Shown here piece by piece: positions 8,013 through 14,481 of a stretch of DNA of 17,223 nucleotides; position 1 is the first letter of the stretch, and the number at the start of each line of letters is the position of its first letter. A program made the position numbers and the translations under genes. Source of the stretch: Actinomycetota bacterium (lineage in GTDB: Bacteria; Actinomycetota; Thermoleophilia; Gaiellales; Gaiellaceae); NCBI GenBank assembly GCA_013694685.1, contig JACDBY010000057.1:1-17223 (forward strand), in the 5' to 3' direction. The notes beneath the pieces are model-generated. The model was not told the DNA's origin. It did not search any database and saw only the letters and a list, made by a program, of their open reading frames with translations.

Positions 8013-8510
8013 GTGAACCGGAGAACGCTCGCTCGATCCACCGTGGGACTGCTGATCCTCGGCGCTCTCGGCCTTGTCGCGCTGGGTGGCTCTGTGAGCC
8101 AGACCGCCGAAGCCCGCGCCGGCGGAACCACCGCGGGAACTCAGGCAACTGCCACGTTGACGGTACGCAACACGCGATACGGCGCGATTCTCTTCGACGG
8201 CCGCGGGCGTGCGCTCTACGGCTTCACTCGGGACGAGCGCGGCGGGCCAAGTCAATGCTACGGAGCCTGTGCGACGGCATGGCCCGTCCAGTACGCGCGC
8301 AAAGCGCAGTTGCGCGCGGGTCCGGGCGTCAAGCGGTCGCTGCTCGGTACGACGCGGCGACGAGACGGGCGACGGCAGGTCACCTACAACGGCTGGCCGC
8401 TCTACTACTACGTCGACGACGTTCGGCCGGGACAGGTCACCTGCCAGAACGTCGACGAGTTCGGCGGCCTCTGGCTCGTTGTGCGACCGAGCGGTCAGCT
8501 CGTTCGGTAG
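8013..8510 (+). CDS. Secreted protein with Yx(FWY)xxD repeats (COG4315-like)
   Basis: A 165-residue exported protein of the Lipoprotein_15 (PF03640, COG4315) type. Two repeats are visible: LYGFTRDE, followed by a CYGACATAWPV segment, and LYYYVDD, followed by CQNVDEFGGLWLVV. The three cysteines in these segments fit the family pattern. Residues 1-38 are a Sec-type signal peptide: a basic N-terminus (NRRTLAR), a hydrophobic stretch (VGLLILGALGLVALGG) and an AEARA cleavage site. There is no lipobox Cys, so it is probably released or wall-associated rather than a lipoprotein. The GTG at 8013 has AGGAG 6 nt upstream; the frame extends to 7968, but that start lacks a ribosome-binding site and would bury the signal peptide. 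The function of this family is unknown. It appears unrelated to the flanking catabolic genes. Confidence 0.85.
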   Translation: MNRRTLARSTVGLLILGALGLVALGGSVSQTAEARAGGTTAGTQATATLTVRNTRYGAILFDGRGRALYGFTRDERGGPSQCYGACATAWPVQYARKAQLRAGPGVKRSLLGTTRRRDGRRQVTYNGWPLYYYVDDVRPGQVTCQNVDEFGGLWLVVRPSGQLVR

Positions 8511-8698
8511 CCGAAGCCGACCACCCGGCCGGCCGCGCCTACGGCCTCAGTCGGTACGCGACACGCGACCATCCAGGTTCCCCGCCTCGCATGCCGGGTC
8601 GGCTCGGTCGGCGACGCCGCCGACACGCCGTTACTCCGCGTCGAGAACGCCGGCGGGCATATGTACGACAGCGGCCGGAGGCGATGACGGGGCGACAT

Positions 8699-8731
8699 CT
8701 GACATGTCACCGTGCACCGATGGAGTAGATT
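8699..8731 (+). promoter_or_regulatory. Candidate promoter of the LLM/M20 genes
   Basis: TAGATT at 8726-8731 is a good actinobacterial -10 box; CTGACA at 8699-8704, part of the palindrome, would be 21 bp upstream, too far for a standard -35. Transcription from this -10 should start near 8738-8740, at the ATG of the mini-ORF at 8740. The rest of the 8511-8698 gap shows only a weak GC-rich hairpin at 8607-8624 (arms GTCGGC/GCCGAC). Confidence 0.4.
8700..8709. promoter_or_regulatory. Palindromic operator-like site TGACATGTCA, copy 2
   Basis: An exact copy of the palindrome at 3382, placed 61 bp upstream of the LLM oxidoreductase start. It is followed by CCG, as at 14461 and 14424, giving an extended shared word ATGTCACCG. 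Its start lies 26 bp before the candidate -10 at 8726, nearly the same offset (25 bp) as in copy 1. Confidence 0.55.
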
Positions 8732-8739
8732 TACCGCGG

Positions 8740-8769
8740 ATGACAGAGCGGACGAGCGAGGAGCGCTGA
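8740..8769 (+). CDS. Possible leaderless 9-codon leader peptide (MTERTSEER)
   Basis: An ATG located 8 nt after the -10 box TAGATT opens a frame of nine codons that stops one base before the GTG of the LLM gene. The ribosome-binding site of the LLM gene (AGGAG, 8759-8763) lies inside it. If the mRNA starts at the ATG, ribosomes would translate this peptide and reinitiate at the LLM gene. It could be chance; the placement is the only evidence. Confidence 0.25.
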   Translation: MTERTSEER

Positions 8770-8770
8770 C

Positions 8771-9805
8771 GTGTCCGTGCCGTTTCGAATCGGCGTCATG
8801 CAGCTCACGATGGAGCCGCTCGACGAGATGCTCGCCTCGGCGAGGGCGATGGACGAGGCGGGGATCGACACGGTGTGGCTCGCCGAGGCCTACCCGTGGT
8901 GGCGCAAGCATCAGATGGAGCCGCGGGGAGCGACCGTCGTCTCTGCGCTGCTGGCGCGCGAGACGAAGCGGCTCACGATCGGCTGGGGGATCATCTCGCC
9001 CTTCACTCGTCATCCGATCCAGGTCGCGATGGACGCGCGCATCGTGCAGGAGGCAGCCGGGCCGGGGCGATTTCTGCTCGGTTTCGGAACGTCGAAGATT
9101 TTCCTCAACAACGCGCGGATGCAGACGCGCAAGACGCTCGGCCCGATGCGGGACGCGGTCTCCATCGTCCGCGGCGTGCTGGGTGGCGATGCCTACCAGT
9201 ACGAAGGCGAGACCTGGTCTGCGGACGTGCCGGCGCAGGACGCGAACGCCCACGCGCCGCGCGAGGTGCCACCGGTCTACGTTGCCGCCACCGCGCCGAA
9301 GATGCAGGCGCTCGCCGGTGAGATCGGCGACGGGTGCCTGACACCGTCGATCACGACCCCGGCCTTCGTTCGGTACACGGTCGGGAACGTCGCTGCCGAG
9401 ATCGACATCGGCTGTACGGTCGTCGCTTCGATCCACGCCACGGATCGCGATCTCGGTCGCGACGGCGCGCGCGAGATCGCCGGGATGTACCTCGCGAACA
9501 AGGTGCAGAACATCCAGGGCTCTGCCGACGTCCTACTCGACCTCGCCGACATCGAAGAGGCCGAGATCCGCCCCGTTGCCGAGGCGATGGAAGAGGGTGG
9601 CCGGCTCGCCGCCAAGGCCAAGGTGAGCGACACGCTCCTCGACAAGTGCAAGCCGATCGCCGGGACGCCGACCGACTGCATCGAGGCGATCGAGGAGTAC
9701 CGCGACGCGGGCTGCACCCACATCATGCTCGAGCTCTGGGGCGACGACCGCCCCGGGCAGATCCGTCTCTTCGGCGAGCAGGTCCTGCCGCACTTCCGCA
9801 CCTAG
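8771..9805 (+). CDS. LLM-class flavin-dependent oxidoreductase
   Basis: A 344-residue protein of the bacterial luciferase-like TIM-barrel superfamily, whose members use FMN (with a partner reductase) or coenzyme F420 to oxidise or reduce small molecules. Visible family features are the N-terminal FRIGVMQ strand, DEAGIDTVWLAE, the TIGWGIISPFTRHP segment where the family places its TxVxxxxxRxP region, GRFLLGFGTS, and PPVYVAATAPKMQALAGEIGDG, typical of the F420-type (MTHMPT reductase-like) branch. I therefore favour F420 over FMN, but this is inference. The GTG at 8771 has AGGAG 7 nt upstream. It begins the catabolic run 8771-14404 and is followed after 12 nt by the M20 gene, so the two are probably co-transcribed. 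Confidence 0.9.
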   Translation: MSVPFRIGVMQLTMEPLDEMLASARAMDEAGIDTVWLAEAYPWWRKHQMEPRGATVVSALLARETKRLTIGWGIISPFTRHPIQVAMDARIVQEAAGPGRFLLGFGTSKIFLNNARMQTRKTLGPMRDAVSIVRGVLGGDAYQYEGETWSADVPAQDANAHAPREVPPVYVAATAPKMQALAGEIGDGCLTPSITTPAFVRYTVGNVAAEIDIGCTVVASIHATDRDLGRDGAREIAGMYLANKVQNIQGSADVLLDLADIEEAEIRPVAEAMEEGGRLAAKAKVSDTLLDKCKPIAGTPTDCIEAIEEYRDAGCTHIMLELWGDDRPGQIRLFGEQVLPHFRT

Positions 9806-9817
9806 GATTCGGCGCCG

Positions 9818-11059
9818 ATGGGAATCGAAGCCGAGCGGGTGGTCGTCGACCGTGAGCGACTGGTGGAGACGGCGAGCCGGATGGTCGGCGTGCACAGCTT
9901 CACCGGGGGCGAGCAGGCGATGGCCGAGCTCATGGCGTCGCTCTACGACGACCTCGGCCTGCACTCTCAGTGGCAGCAGGTCGAAGACGGCCGCGCGAAC
10001 GTCCTCGGGGTCCTCGAGGGCATGGGCGGCGGCAAAAGCCTCATGCTCAATGGACACATGGACACGTCGTACTCCGGGCGCGAGCCATGGCTGCGCGACG
10101 TCCCCGGATTCCAGCCCGAGGCATTCGTGCGCGATGGACGGCTCTACGGGCTCGGGATCTCGAACATGAAGGGTGCGCTCGCCTGTTACGTCGAGGCCGT
10201 GCGAGCGCTTGGCGACGCGGGCGTCCGGCTCCGCGGCGACGTGCTGATCGCCGCCGTGTGCGGCGAGATCGAGAAAACGCAGTACGGCGACGCGAGCGGG
10301 GCCGAGTACCGCGGTTACGGGGCCGGTACGCGTTACCTCGTCTCGCACGGCGGCGTGGCCGACATGTGCCTCCTCGGAGAGCCCACCGAGGGGAAGGTGG
10401 TGCTCGCCCACTTCGGCGCGCTCTGGCTGCGGATTCGTATCCACGGCAACTTCGTGCACACGGCCTTCAGTGAGGGGAAGCGGCGCGAGAACTCCATCCT
10501 GAGGGCGCGCGAGGTGCTCGCGGCCGTCGAGGAGTGGATCCCGACCTGGGAGGACGATCCGGCAAACGGGCACGACGGGGCGAAGGCGATCGTCTCGGTC
10601 GGCGCGATCGAGGGCGGTTTCGGGTGGCGGGTCTCGCGGACGCCGCATCACACAGACCTCTTCCTCGACGTGCGCGTGCCACCGCGGAAGGCAATGGGCG
10701 TCGCGCGAAGCGAGGTGCTCGAGATGGTGCGCGGGTTGGCGGAGCGGTTCCCGTCCTACGAGATCGGGGGCGAGGTCTACGTGACCGCGCCGGGGGCGGA
10801 GATCGACGGGGCGCACGAGCTCGTCGCGGCGATCGACGTGGCCCACGAGGAGGTCTACGGCACGGCGCCGGGCCGGGACGTCACCCGGTGGTTCTCCGAC
10901 GCGTCCGTTCTGACCCGGTACGGCATCCCGACCGTGAACTACGGCACCTCGACCGGGCTGATGGACGTCGAGCTCGGTGAGAACCTCGAGATCGACGGCC
11001 TCGTACGGACAGCCGCCGTCTATGCCCGCGTGGTGATGCGCGTATGTGGCGTGGCGTGA
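9818..11059 (+). CDS. M20 family amidohydrolase/peptidase-like protein (ArgE/DapE type)
   Basis: A 413-residue protein of the M20 zinc hydrolase family, which removes acyl or carbamoyl groups from amide-bound substrates in the cytoplasm. The overall layout is normal: NGHMDTS (78-84) with the first metal His80 and Asp82, a central dimerisation domain containing GNFVHTA (His214), and GEPT at 187-190. Several key positions differ from the family rule. The bridging-metal Asp of the usual DMKG is Asn116 (SNMKG); the usual DEE near 150 reads GEIE, keeping the presumed general base Glu150 but placing Ile at the next ligand; and the C-terminal His ligand appears replaced (GLMDVELGENLEID). It may bind one metal, use another ion, or have changed chemistry. 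The ATG at 9818 follows an AGGA 10 nt upstream. Confidence 0.85.
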   Translation: MGIEAERVVVDRERLVETASRMVGVHSFTGGEQAMAELMASLYDDLGLHSQWQQVEDGRANVLGVLEGMGGGKSLMLNGHMDTSYSGREPWLRDVPGFQPEAFVRDGRLYGLGISNMKGALACYVEAVRALGDAGVRLRGDVLIAAVCGEIEKTQYGDASGAEYRGYGAGTRYLVSHGGVADMCLLGEPTEGKVVLAHFGALWLRIRIHGNFVHTAFSEGKRRENSILRAREVLAAVEEWIPTWEDDPANGHDGAKAIVSVGAIEGGFGWRVSRTPHHTDLFLDVRVPPRKAMGVARSEVLEMVRGLAERFPSYEIGGEVYVTAPGAEIDGAHELVAAIDVAHEEVYGTAPGRDVTRWFSDASVLTRYGIPTVNYGTSTGLMDVELGENLEIDGLVRTAAVYARVVMRVCGVA

Positions 11060-11067
11060 GACAACGC

Positions 11068-11086
11068 TTGTGTTGAATCAACACAA
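11068..11086. promoter_or_regulatory. 19-bp palindrome upstream of the FAH gene
   Basis: TTGTGTTGAATCAACACAA: two perfect 9-bp arms around a single A, in the 51-bp gap between the M20 stop and the FAH-family start. It is AT-rich against a very GC-rich background and has no T-run, so it looks like an operator rather than a terminator. It is unlike the TGACATGTCA sites, so a second regulator may act here. No clear -10 box was found next to it. Confidence 0.55.
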
Positions 11087-11110
11087 ACGCAGCCGACGGA
11101 AGGCGCACGC

Positions 11111-12004
11111 GTGAAGCTCGTCACTTTCGGCGAGGGCGACGGCCGAGTCGGGGTGCTCGGAGGCGATGAGATCACCGTCCTCGACGTCCCGACGATGCGC
11201 GAGTACTTCGAGCGCGGCGGCGCGGACGAGACGGGTGAGCGCGTCTCGCTCGCCGACACGCGCCTCCGCGCGCCGATCGTGCCGAAGAAGTTTTTCCACA
11301 CGGCCGGCAACTTTCGCGAGCACAAGACCGAGTCGGAGAACGTCGGCTGGTCGCACGACATCGCGCCGTGGATCAACTTCTTCCAGAATGTCGACGCGAT
11401 CGTCGGTCCGGACGAGGCCGTGATCTACCCCGAGCACCTGACCGAGGAACTCGACTACGAGCTCGAGCTCGCAGTCGTCCTCAAGAAGCCGGGGAAGTGG
11501 TTCACGCCCGAGCAGGCGATGGAGTACGTCGGCGGCTATGTCATCTTCAACGACATCACCGCGCGCGACATCCAGCGAGGCGAGATGCGCTCCGGTGTCT
11601 TCTCCTTCTGCAAGGCGATCGACACGTTCTGCCCCCTCGGCCCGTGGATCGTGACGCCCGACGCGATCCCCGACCCGCACGACCTCCGGATGGAGCTCCG
11701 CGTCAACGGCGAGGTGCGGCAGGAGTCCCACTCGGGGAACATGTCCGTGACGATCCCCGCGATCCTTTCCAACTTCTCCGGGCTCGGGTACTCGGCGGGC
11801 GACGTGCTCTCGACCGGAACCGTGTCCGGGGTGGCGGGCTTCAAGTCGCCGGAGGAGCGCGCCCGTCTGTACCTCAAGCCGGGTGACGTGATCGAGGCCG
11901 AGATCGAGCGAATCGGCGTGCTTCGCAACCAGGTTGTCTCGTGGCAGGAGGGTCACGGGACCCAGCCGCCGCCACGGGTGCGTCCGTGGGGCGAGGACGT
12001 CTAG
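11111..12004 (+). CDS. Fumarylacetoacetate hydrolase (FAH) family protein
   Basis: A 297-residue member of the FAH family, metal-dependent enzymes that hydrolyse C-C bonds of diketo acids, hydrate dienoates, or decarboxylate or isomerise oxo-acids in catabolic pathways. The metal site is intact: Glu117 and Glu119 in LDYELELAVVL and Asp148 in FNDITARD. The presumed catalytic His71 sits in GNFREHKTE, and Lys168 is in the KAIDTFCPLGPWI segment. The C-terminal GYSAGDVLSTGTVSGV and LKPGDVIEAEIERIG stretches are typical. The GTG at 11111 has GGAAGG 7 nt upstream. The M24 gene starts directly after its stop codon with no gap. In this context it likely acts on a ring-opened acyclic intermediate (inference). 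Confidence 0.92.
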   Translation: MKLVTFGEGDGRVGVLGGDEITVLDVPTMREYFERGGADETGERVSLADTRLRAPIVPKKFFHTAGNFREHKTESENVGWSHDIAPWINFFQNVDAIVGPDEAVIYPEHLTEELDYELELAVVLKKPGKWFTPEQAMEYVGGYVIFNDITARDIQRGEMRSGVFSFCKAIDTFCPLGPWIVTPDAIPDPHDLRMELRVNGEVRQESHSGNMSVTIPAILSNFSGLGYSAGDVLSTGTVSGVAGFKSPEERARLYLKPGDVIEAEIERIGVLRNQVVSWQEGHGTQPPPRVRPWGEDV

Positions 12005-13168
12005 GTGGGCTGGCCCCGCGACGACGACAAGCTGGAGCGCGTCCGTGCCTCGATGGCCGAGCAGGAGATCGATGCGATCGTCGCCCGAGCGCCCGACAAC
12101 GTGCTCTACCTGACCAACTTCTGGGGTATGAAGGGATATGACGCCGTCTGCTTCCCGCGGGAGGGCGACCCCGTGCTGCTGTGCCTCGAGGCGTCGGCCG
12201 ACGATGCGGCGCGGACGGCCTGGACGACAGACATCCGCCTCGTCGCCGGCTACGAGCCGACCGATCCGCGGCCCCCGACTCTGCGAACGCTGGAGCTTGC
12301 CACGGCGGTGGCGCGCGAGTACGGCACGGTCGGTCTCGAGCTCTCGCTCGGGACGCAGGCAGCCGACCGGATGGTCGGCGAGCCGACGACGTTCACAAAA
12401 GACTGGTTCGACGCGTTTCCGGACGCGGTCGACGCCACGCCCGTGCTCGTGGAGGCGCGCGCACTCAAAACGCCACAGGAGCTCGAGCGGATGCGCCTCG
12501 CAAACGAGATCGCCGCCGCAGCCATGGATCACGTTCGGGGTGTGATCCGACCGGGGACGACCGAGGCGCAGATCGCGGCCGAGTGGCTCGGCTTCGTCCA
12601 CGGCGAGGGGACCGGCTGGGCCGGCAAGGTCGAGCTCGCGCTCGGCTTCTCCCTCGTCTGGGCCGGCACCGGGATCAAGACATTCACCGCGACCACCAGC
12701 CGACCCGTCGTCGAGGGAGAGCCGACGCTCTTCGAGATCTGGGTCTGCGCGGACGGATACTGGTGCGATCACACCAAGAACATCGTCGTGGGCGATCTGA
12801 AAGACGACTATCGCGAGCTCGAGGCCCGTCTGCGAGACGTGTACGACGATGCGGTCGGGTTCTGCGCGCCTGGCGTGAGCCTTGCCGAGCTCGACCGCAG
12901 GATCCGCGCGGGCATCGACGCGATGGGCTATCCGGGGCAGCCGTCGCACCCGATCTGTCACGGTGTCGGGGCGCGAGCCCACGAACCGCCCTACGCCCAT
13001 CAGGCCGGCGGCGGGACGGTCGAGACCGGCATGGTGCTTGCAATCGAGCCAGGATGCTACTGGCAGAAGGGTGGTGGCCTCCGTCTCGAGGACAACTTCC
13101 TCATCACGCCAAACGGCCCGGAGAAGCTCAGTCCGTTTCCCGACGGGATCGTGCAGGCGCACGCATGA
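12005..13168 (+). CDS. M24 family (Xaa-Pro peptidase/creatinase-fold) protein
   Basis: A 387-residue pita-bread-fold protein with an N-terminal creatinase-like domain (about 1-150) and a C-terminal M24 domain. Aminopeptidase P-type members cleave Xaa-Pro bonds with two metals; creatinase members hydrolyse C-N bonds without metal. The metal set is nearly complete: Asp255 (CDHTKN), His319 (CHGVG), Glu348 (AIEPG) and Glu362 (LRLEDN). The first Asp ligand, 11 residues before Asp255, is replaced by Glu244 (FEIWVCADG), a conservative change. Metal-dependent hydrolysis is therefore likely, but the neighbours suggest a non-peptide amide substrate (inference). The GTG at 12005 abuts the FAH stop, with GAGGA 7 nt upstream. 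Its TGA is part of an ATGA that opens the first of two mini-ORFs. Confidence 0.88.
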   Translation: MGWPRDDDKLERVRASMAEQEIDAIVARAPDNVLYLTNFWGMKGYDAVCFPREGDPVLLCLEASADDAARTAWTTDIRLVAGYEPTDPRPPTLRTLELATAVAREYGTVGLELSLGTQAADRMVGEPTTFTKDWFDAFPDAVDATPVLVEARALKTPQELERMRLANEIAAAAMDHVRGVIRPGTTEAQIAAEWLGFVHGEGTGWAGKVELALGFSLVWAGTGIKTFTATTSRPVVEGEPTLFEIWVCADGYWCDHTKNIVVGDLKDDYRELEARLRDVYDDAVGFCAPGVSLAELDRRIRAGIDAMGYPGQPSHPICHGVGARAHEPPYAHQAGGGTVETGMVLAIEPGCYWQKGGGLRLEDNFLITPNGPEKLSPFPDGIVQAHA

Positions 13169-13209
13169 CCGAGCTTGCTACGGACTGTTCAAGCTCCCCG
13201 ACCCGATGA
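13165..13209 (+). CDS. Possible 14-codon mini-ORF in a coupling chain (MTELATDCSSSPTR)
   Basis: The ATG overlaps the M24 stop as ATGA, and its own TGA (13207-13209) overlaps the ATG of the next mini-ORF at 13206, again as ATGA. No homology is recognised. If real, it would carry terminating ribosomes forward across the gap to the HMGL-like gene. It may be chance. Confidence 0.25.
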   Translation: MTELATDCSSSPTR

Positions 13210-13229
13210 CCAAGAGGACGACACCGTGA
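13206..13229 (+). CDS. Possible 7-codon mini-ORF in a coupling chain (MTKRTTP)
   Basis: This tiny frame starts at the ATGA shared with the preceding mini-ORF and ends with TGA at 13227-13229, which overlaps the GTG start of the HMGL-like gene (13226) as GTGA. It contains the AGAGG ribosome-binding site of that gene. Placement is the only evidence. Confidence 0.25.
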   Translation: MTKRTTP

Positions 13230-14404
13230 TCGACCGGGCGAAGGTGTGGACGGGTTCGATCAACGAGCAGGCGCTCGAGCCGCAGCCACGCGGCACGGTC
13301 GGGCTCTACGACACGACACTCCGGGACGGCGAGCAGACGGTCGGGGTCGTGCTCGGCCCGGAAGACAAGCTCGAGCTCGCCCGCGCGCTCGACGACGCGG
13401 GAATCGACCGCATCGAAGCAGGCTTCCCGCGCGTCTCCGAGGACGACTACCAGGCGGTGCAGCTCATCGCCGGAGCAGGGCTGCGCGCCGAGGTCTGGGG
13501 TTTCTCGCGGGCCGTGCAGGCGGACGTCGGGGCGCTCGTCGAGCTCGGGGTCAGCGCCTCCGTGATCGAGAGCCCGATCTCCGACGGCAAGCTCGCCGCG
13601 CTCGGCGTCTCCCGCGAGACGATGCTCGAGCGGATCCGGGAGGCCGTCTCTTTCGCTACTGGGAACGGAATCCGGGTCGCCTTCTTCGGCGTGGACTCGT
13701 CACGCGCCGATCTCGAGTTCTTCGACCGCGCGTATGCCGCCGCCGTCGAGGCCGGCGCGGTCGAGGTGGTGGTGGTCGACACGCTCGGGATCGCAACGCC
13801 CGAGGCCGCCGCGTTCCTCGTGTCGCGGACACTCGATCGGCTCGACGTTCCCGTGCATTGGCACGGCCACGACGACTTCGGGCTCGGCACAGCGGCCGCG
13901 ATCGCGGCTGTGCAGGCGGGTGCGACCTGGGTGCACGGAACGATCAACGGCATGGGGGAGAGGGCAGGCAACGCCGACCTCGTCGAGGTCGCGCTCGCGC
14001 TCGAGGCGCTCTACGGAACTCCGACGCGACTCGACCTGACGAAAGCACGCAGACTCTCACGGCTCGTCGCGGAGCGCGCGGGGACGCCGCTCCCGCCTTG
14101 GAAAGCTGTTACAGGCGACGCGCTCTTCACCCGGGAGTCGGGCGCGGTCGCGGCGCAGTTCCACGATCCGCCCGCGATCGAGCCGTACTCCTCGGAGCTC
14201 GTCGGTGCCGAGCGACGGATCGTGCTCGGCAAGAAGAGCGGGATCGATTCGATCCGGATCGTGCTCGGGCGCCTGGGGCTCGACGTGGGGGAGGAGCGCC
14301 ACGCCGACCTGCTGGCCGCCGTGAAGCGCCTTGGCACCCAGAAGCGAGGCCTCGTCAGCGACGAGGAGCTCCGGCGGCTTGCCGAAGAGCAGGCGTCGGA
14401 CTGA
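13226..14404 (+). CDS. HMGL-like/homocitrate synthase family protein
   Basis: A 392-residue DRE-TIM metallolyase. Family members condense acetyl-CoA with a 2-oxo acid (homocitrate, isopropylmalate and citramalate synthases) or cleave hydroxy-acyl-CoA. The diagnostic LYDTTLRDGEQTVGV (about 27-41) supplies the catalytic Arg33 and metal Asp34; HGHDDFGLG gives the His-x-His metal pair; and the GTINGMGERAGNADL loop is typical of synthases. The C-terminal part (GAERRIVLGKKSG onward) resembles the NifV/homocitrate synthase tail, and no LeuA regulatory domain is present. The GTG at 13226 has AGAGG 8 nt upstream; a TTG at 13175 in the same frame is less likely. Nothing nearby suggests nitrogen fixation or lysine/leucine synthesis, so a catabolic condensation or retro-aldol role is possible (inference). 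Confidence 0.88.
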   Translation: MIDRAKVWTGSINEQALEPQPRGTVGLYDTTLRDGEQTVGVVLGPEDKLELARALDDAGIDRIEAGFPRVSEDDYQAVQLIAGAGLRAEVWGFSRAVQADVGALVELGVSASVIESPISDGKLAALGVSRETMLERIREAVSFATGNGIRVAFFGVDSSRADLEFFDRAYAAAVEAGAVEVVVVDTLGIATPEAAAFLVSRTLDRLDVPVHWHGHDDFGLGTAAAIAAVQAGATWVHGTINGMGERAGNADLVEVALALEALYGTPTRLDLTKARRLSRLVAERAGTPLPPWKAVTGDALFTRESGAVAAQFHDPPAIEPYSSELVGAERRIVLGKKSGIDSIRIVLGRLGLDVGEERHADLLAAVKRLGTQKRGLVSDEELRRLAEEQASD

Positions 14405-14418
14405 AGTCCGCCACGTGT

Positions 14419-14447
14419 TTGACTGTCATGTCACCGGGCGCGATACT
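14419..14447 (+). promoter_or_regulatory. Candidate promoter of the dehydrogenase/transporter block
   Basis: TTGACT at 14419-14424 and GATACT at 14442-14447 are separated by 17 bp, a good sigma70-type match. Transcription would start near 14454, between the two operator-like copies. The -10 also lies in the loop of an imperfect 9-bp stem (TCACCGGgCG at 14431-14440 with CGCCGGTGA at 14448-14456), so the region could alternatively act as a weak terminator for the upstream gene. Confidence 0.45.
14424..14433. promoter_or_regulatory. Operator-like site, one-mismatch copy (TGTCATGTCA)
   Basis: Nine of ten bases match TGACATGTCA, and the site is followed by CCG as in copies 2 and 3. It begins at the last base of the -35 box and fills the spacer after it, 37 bp upstream of the perfect copy at 14461. 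Confidence 0.4.
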
Positions 14448-14460
14448 CGCCGGTGATGGT

Positions 14461-14470
14461 TGACATGTCA
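14461..14470. promoter_or_regulatory. Palindromic operator-like site TGACATGTCA, copy 3
   Basis: An exact copy of the palindrome, preceded by T and followed by CCG, lying 12 bp before the GTG of the ketopantoate reductase-like gene and just after the expected transcription start. This position suits a repressor. Confidence 0.55.
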
Positions 14471-14481
14471 CCGAGTGGCGC

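Noticed and set aside
7714..8148. A minus-strand gene in the gap before the small secreted protein.
   Set aside because: Only part reads as protein-like, its 5' part overlaps the signal-peptide coding region of the real gene, and no start with a ribosome-binding site is seen; noted only as a possible remnant.
8607..8624. GC-rich hairpin (GTCGGC/GCCGAC) as terminator of the small secreted protein gene.
   Set aside because: Short 6-bp stem with no T-run; common by chance at this GC content.
11078..13162. A 694-codon open frame on the minus strand across the FAH and M24 genes.
   Set aside because: It is antisense to two genes with intact active-site motifs, is rich in Arg/His/Asp in the way of high-GC shadow frames, and matches no family I recognise.
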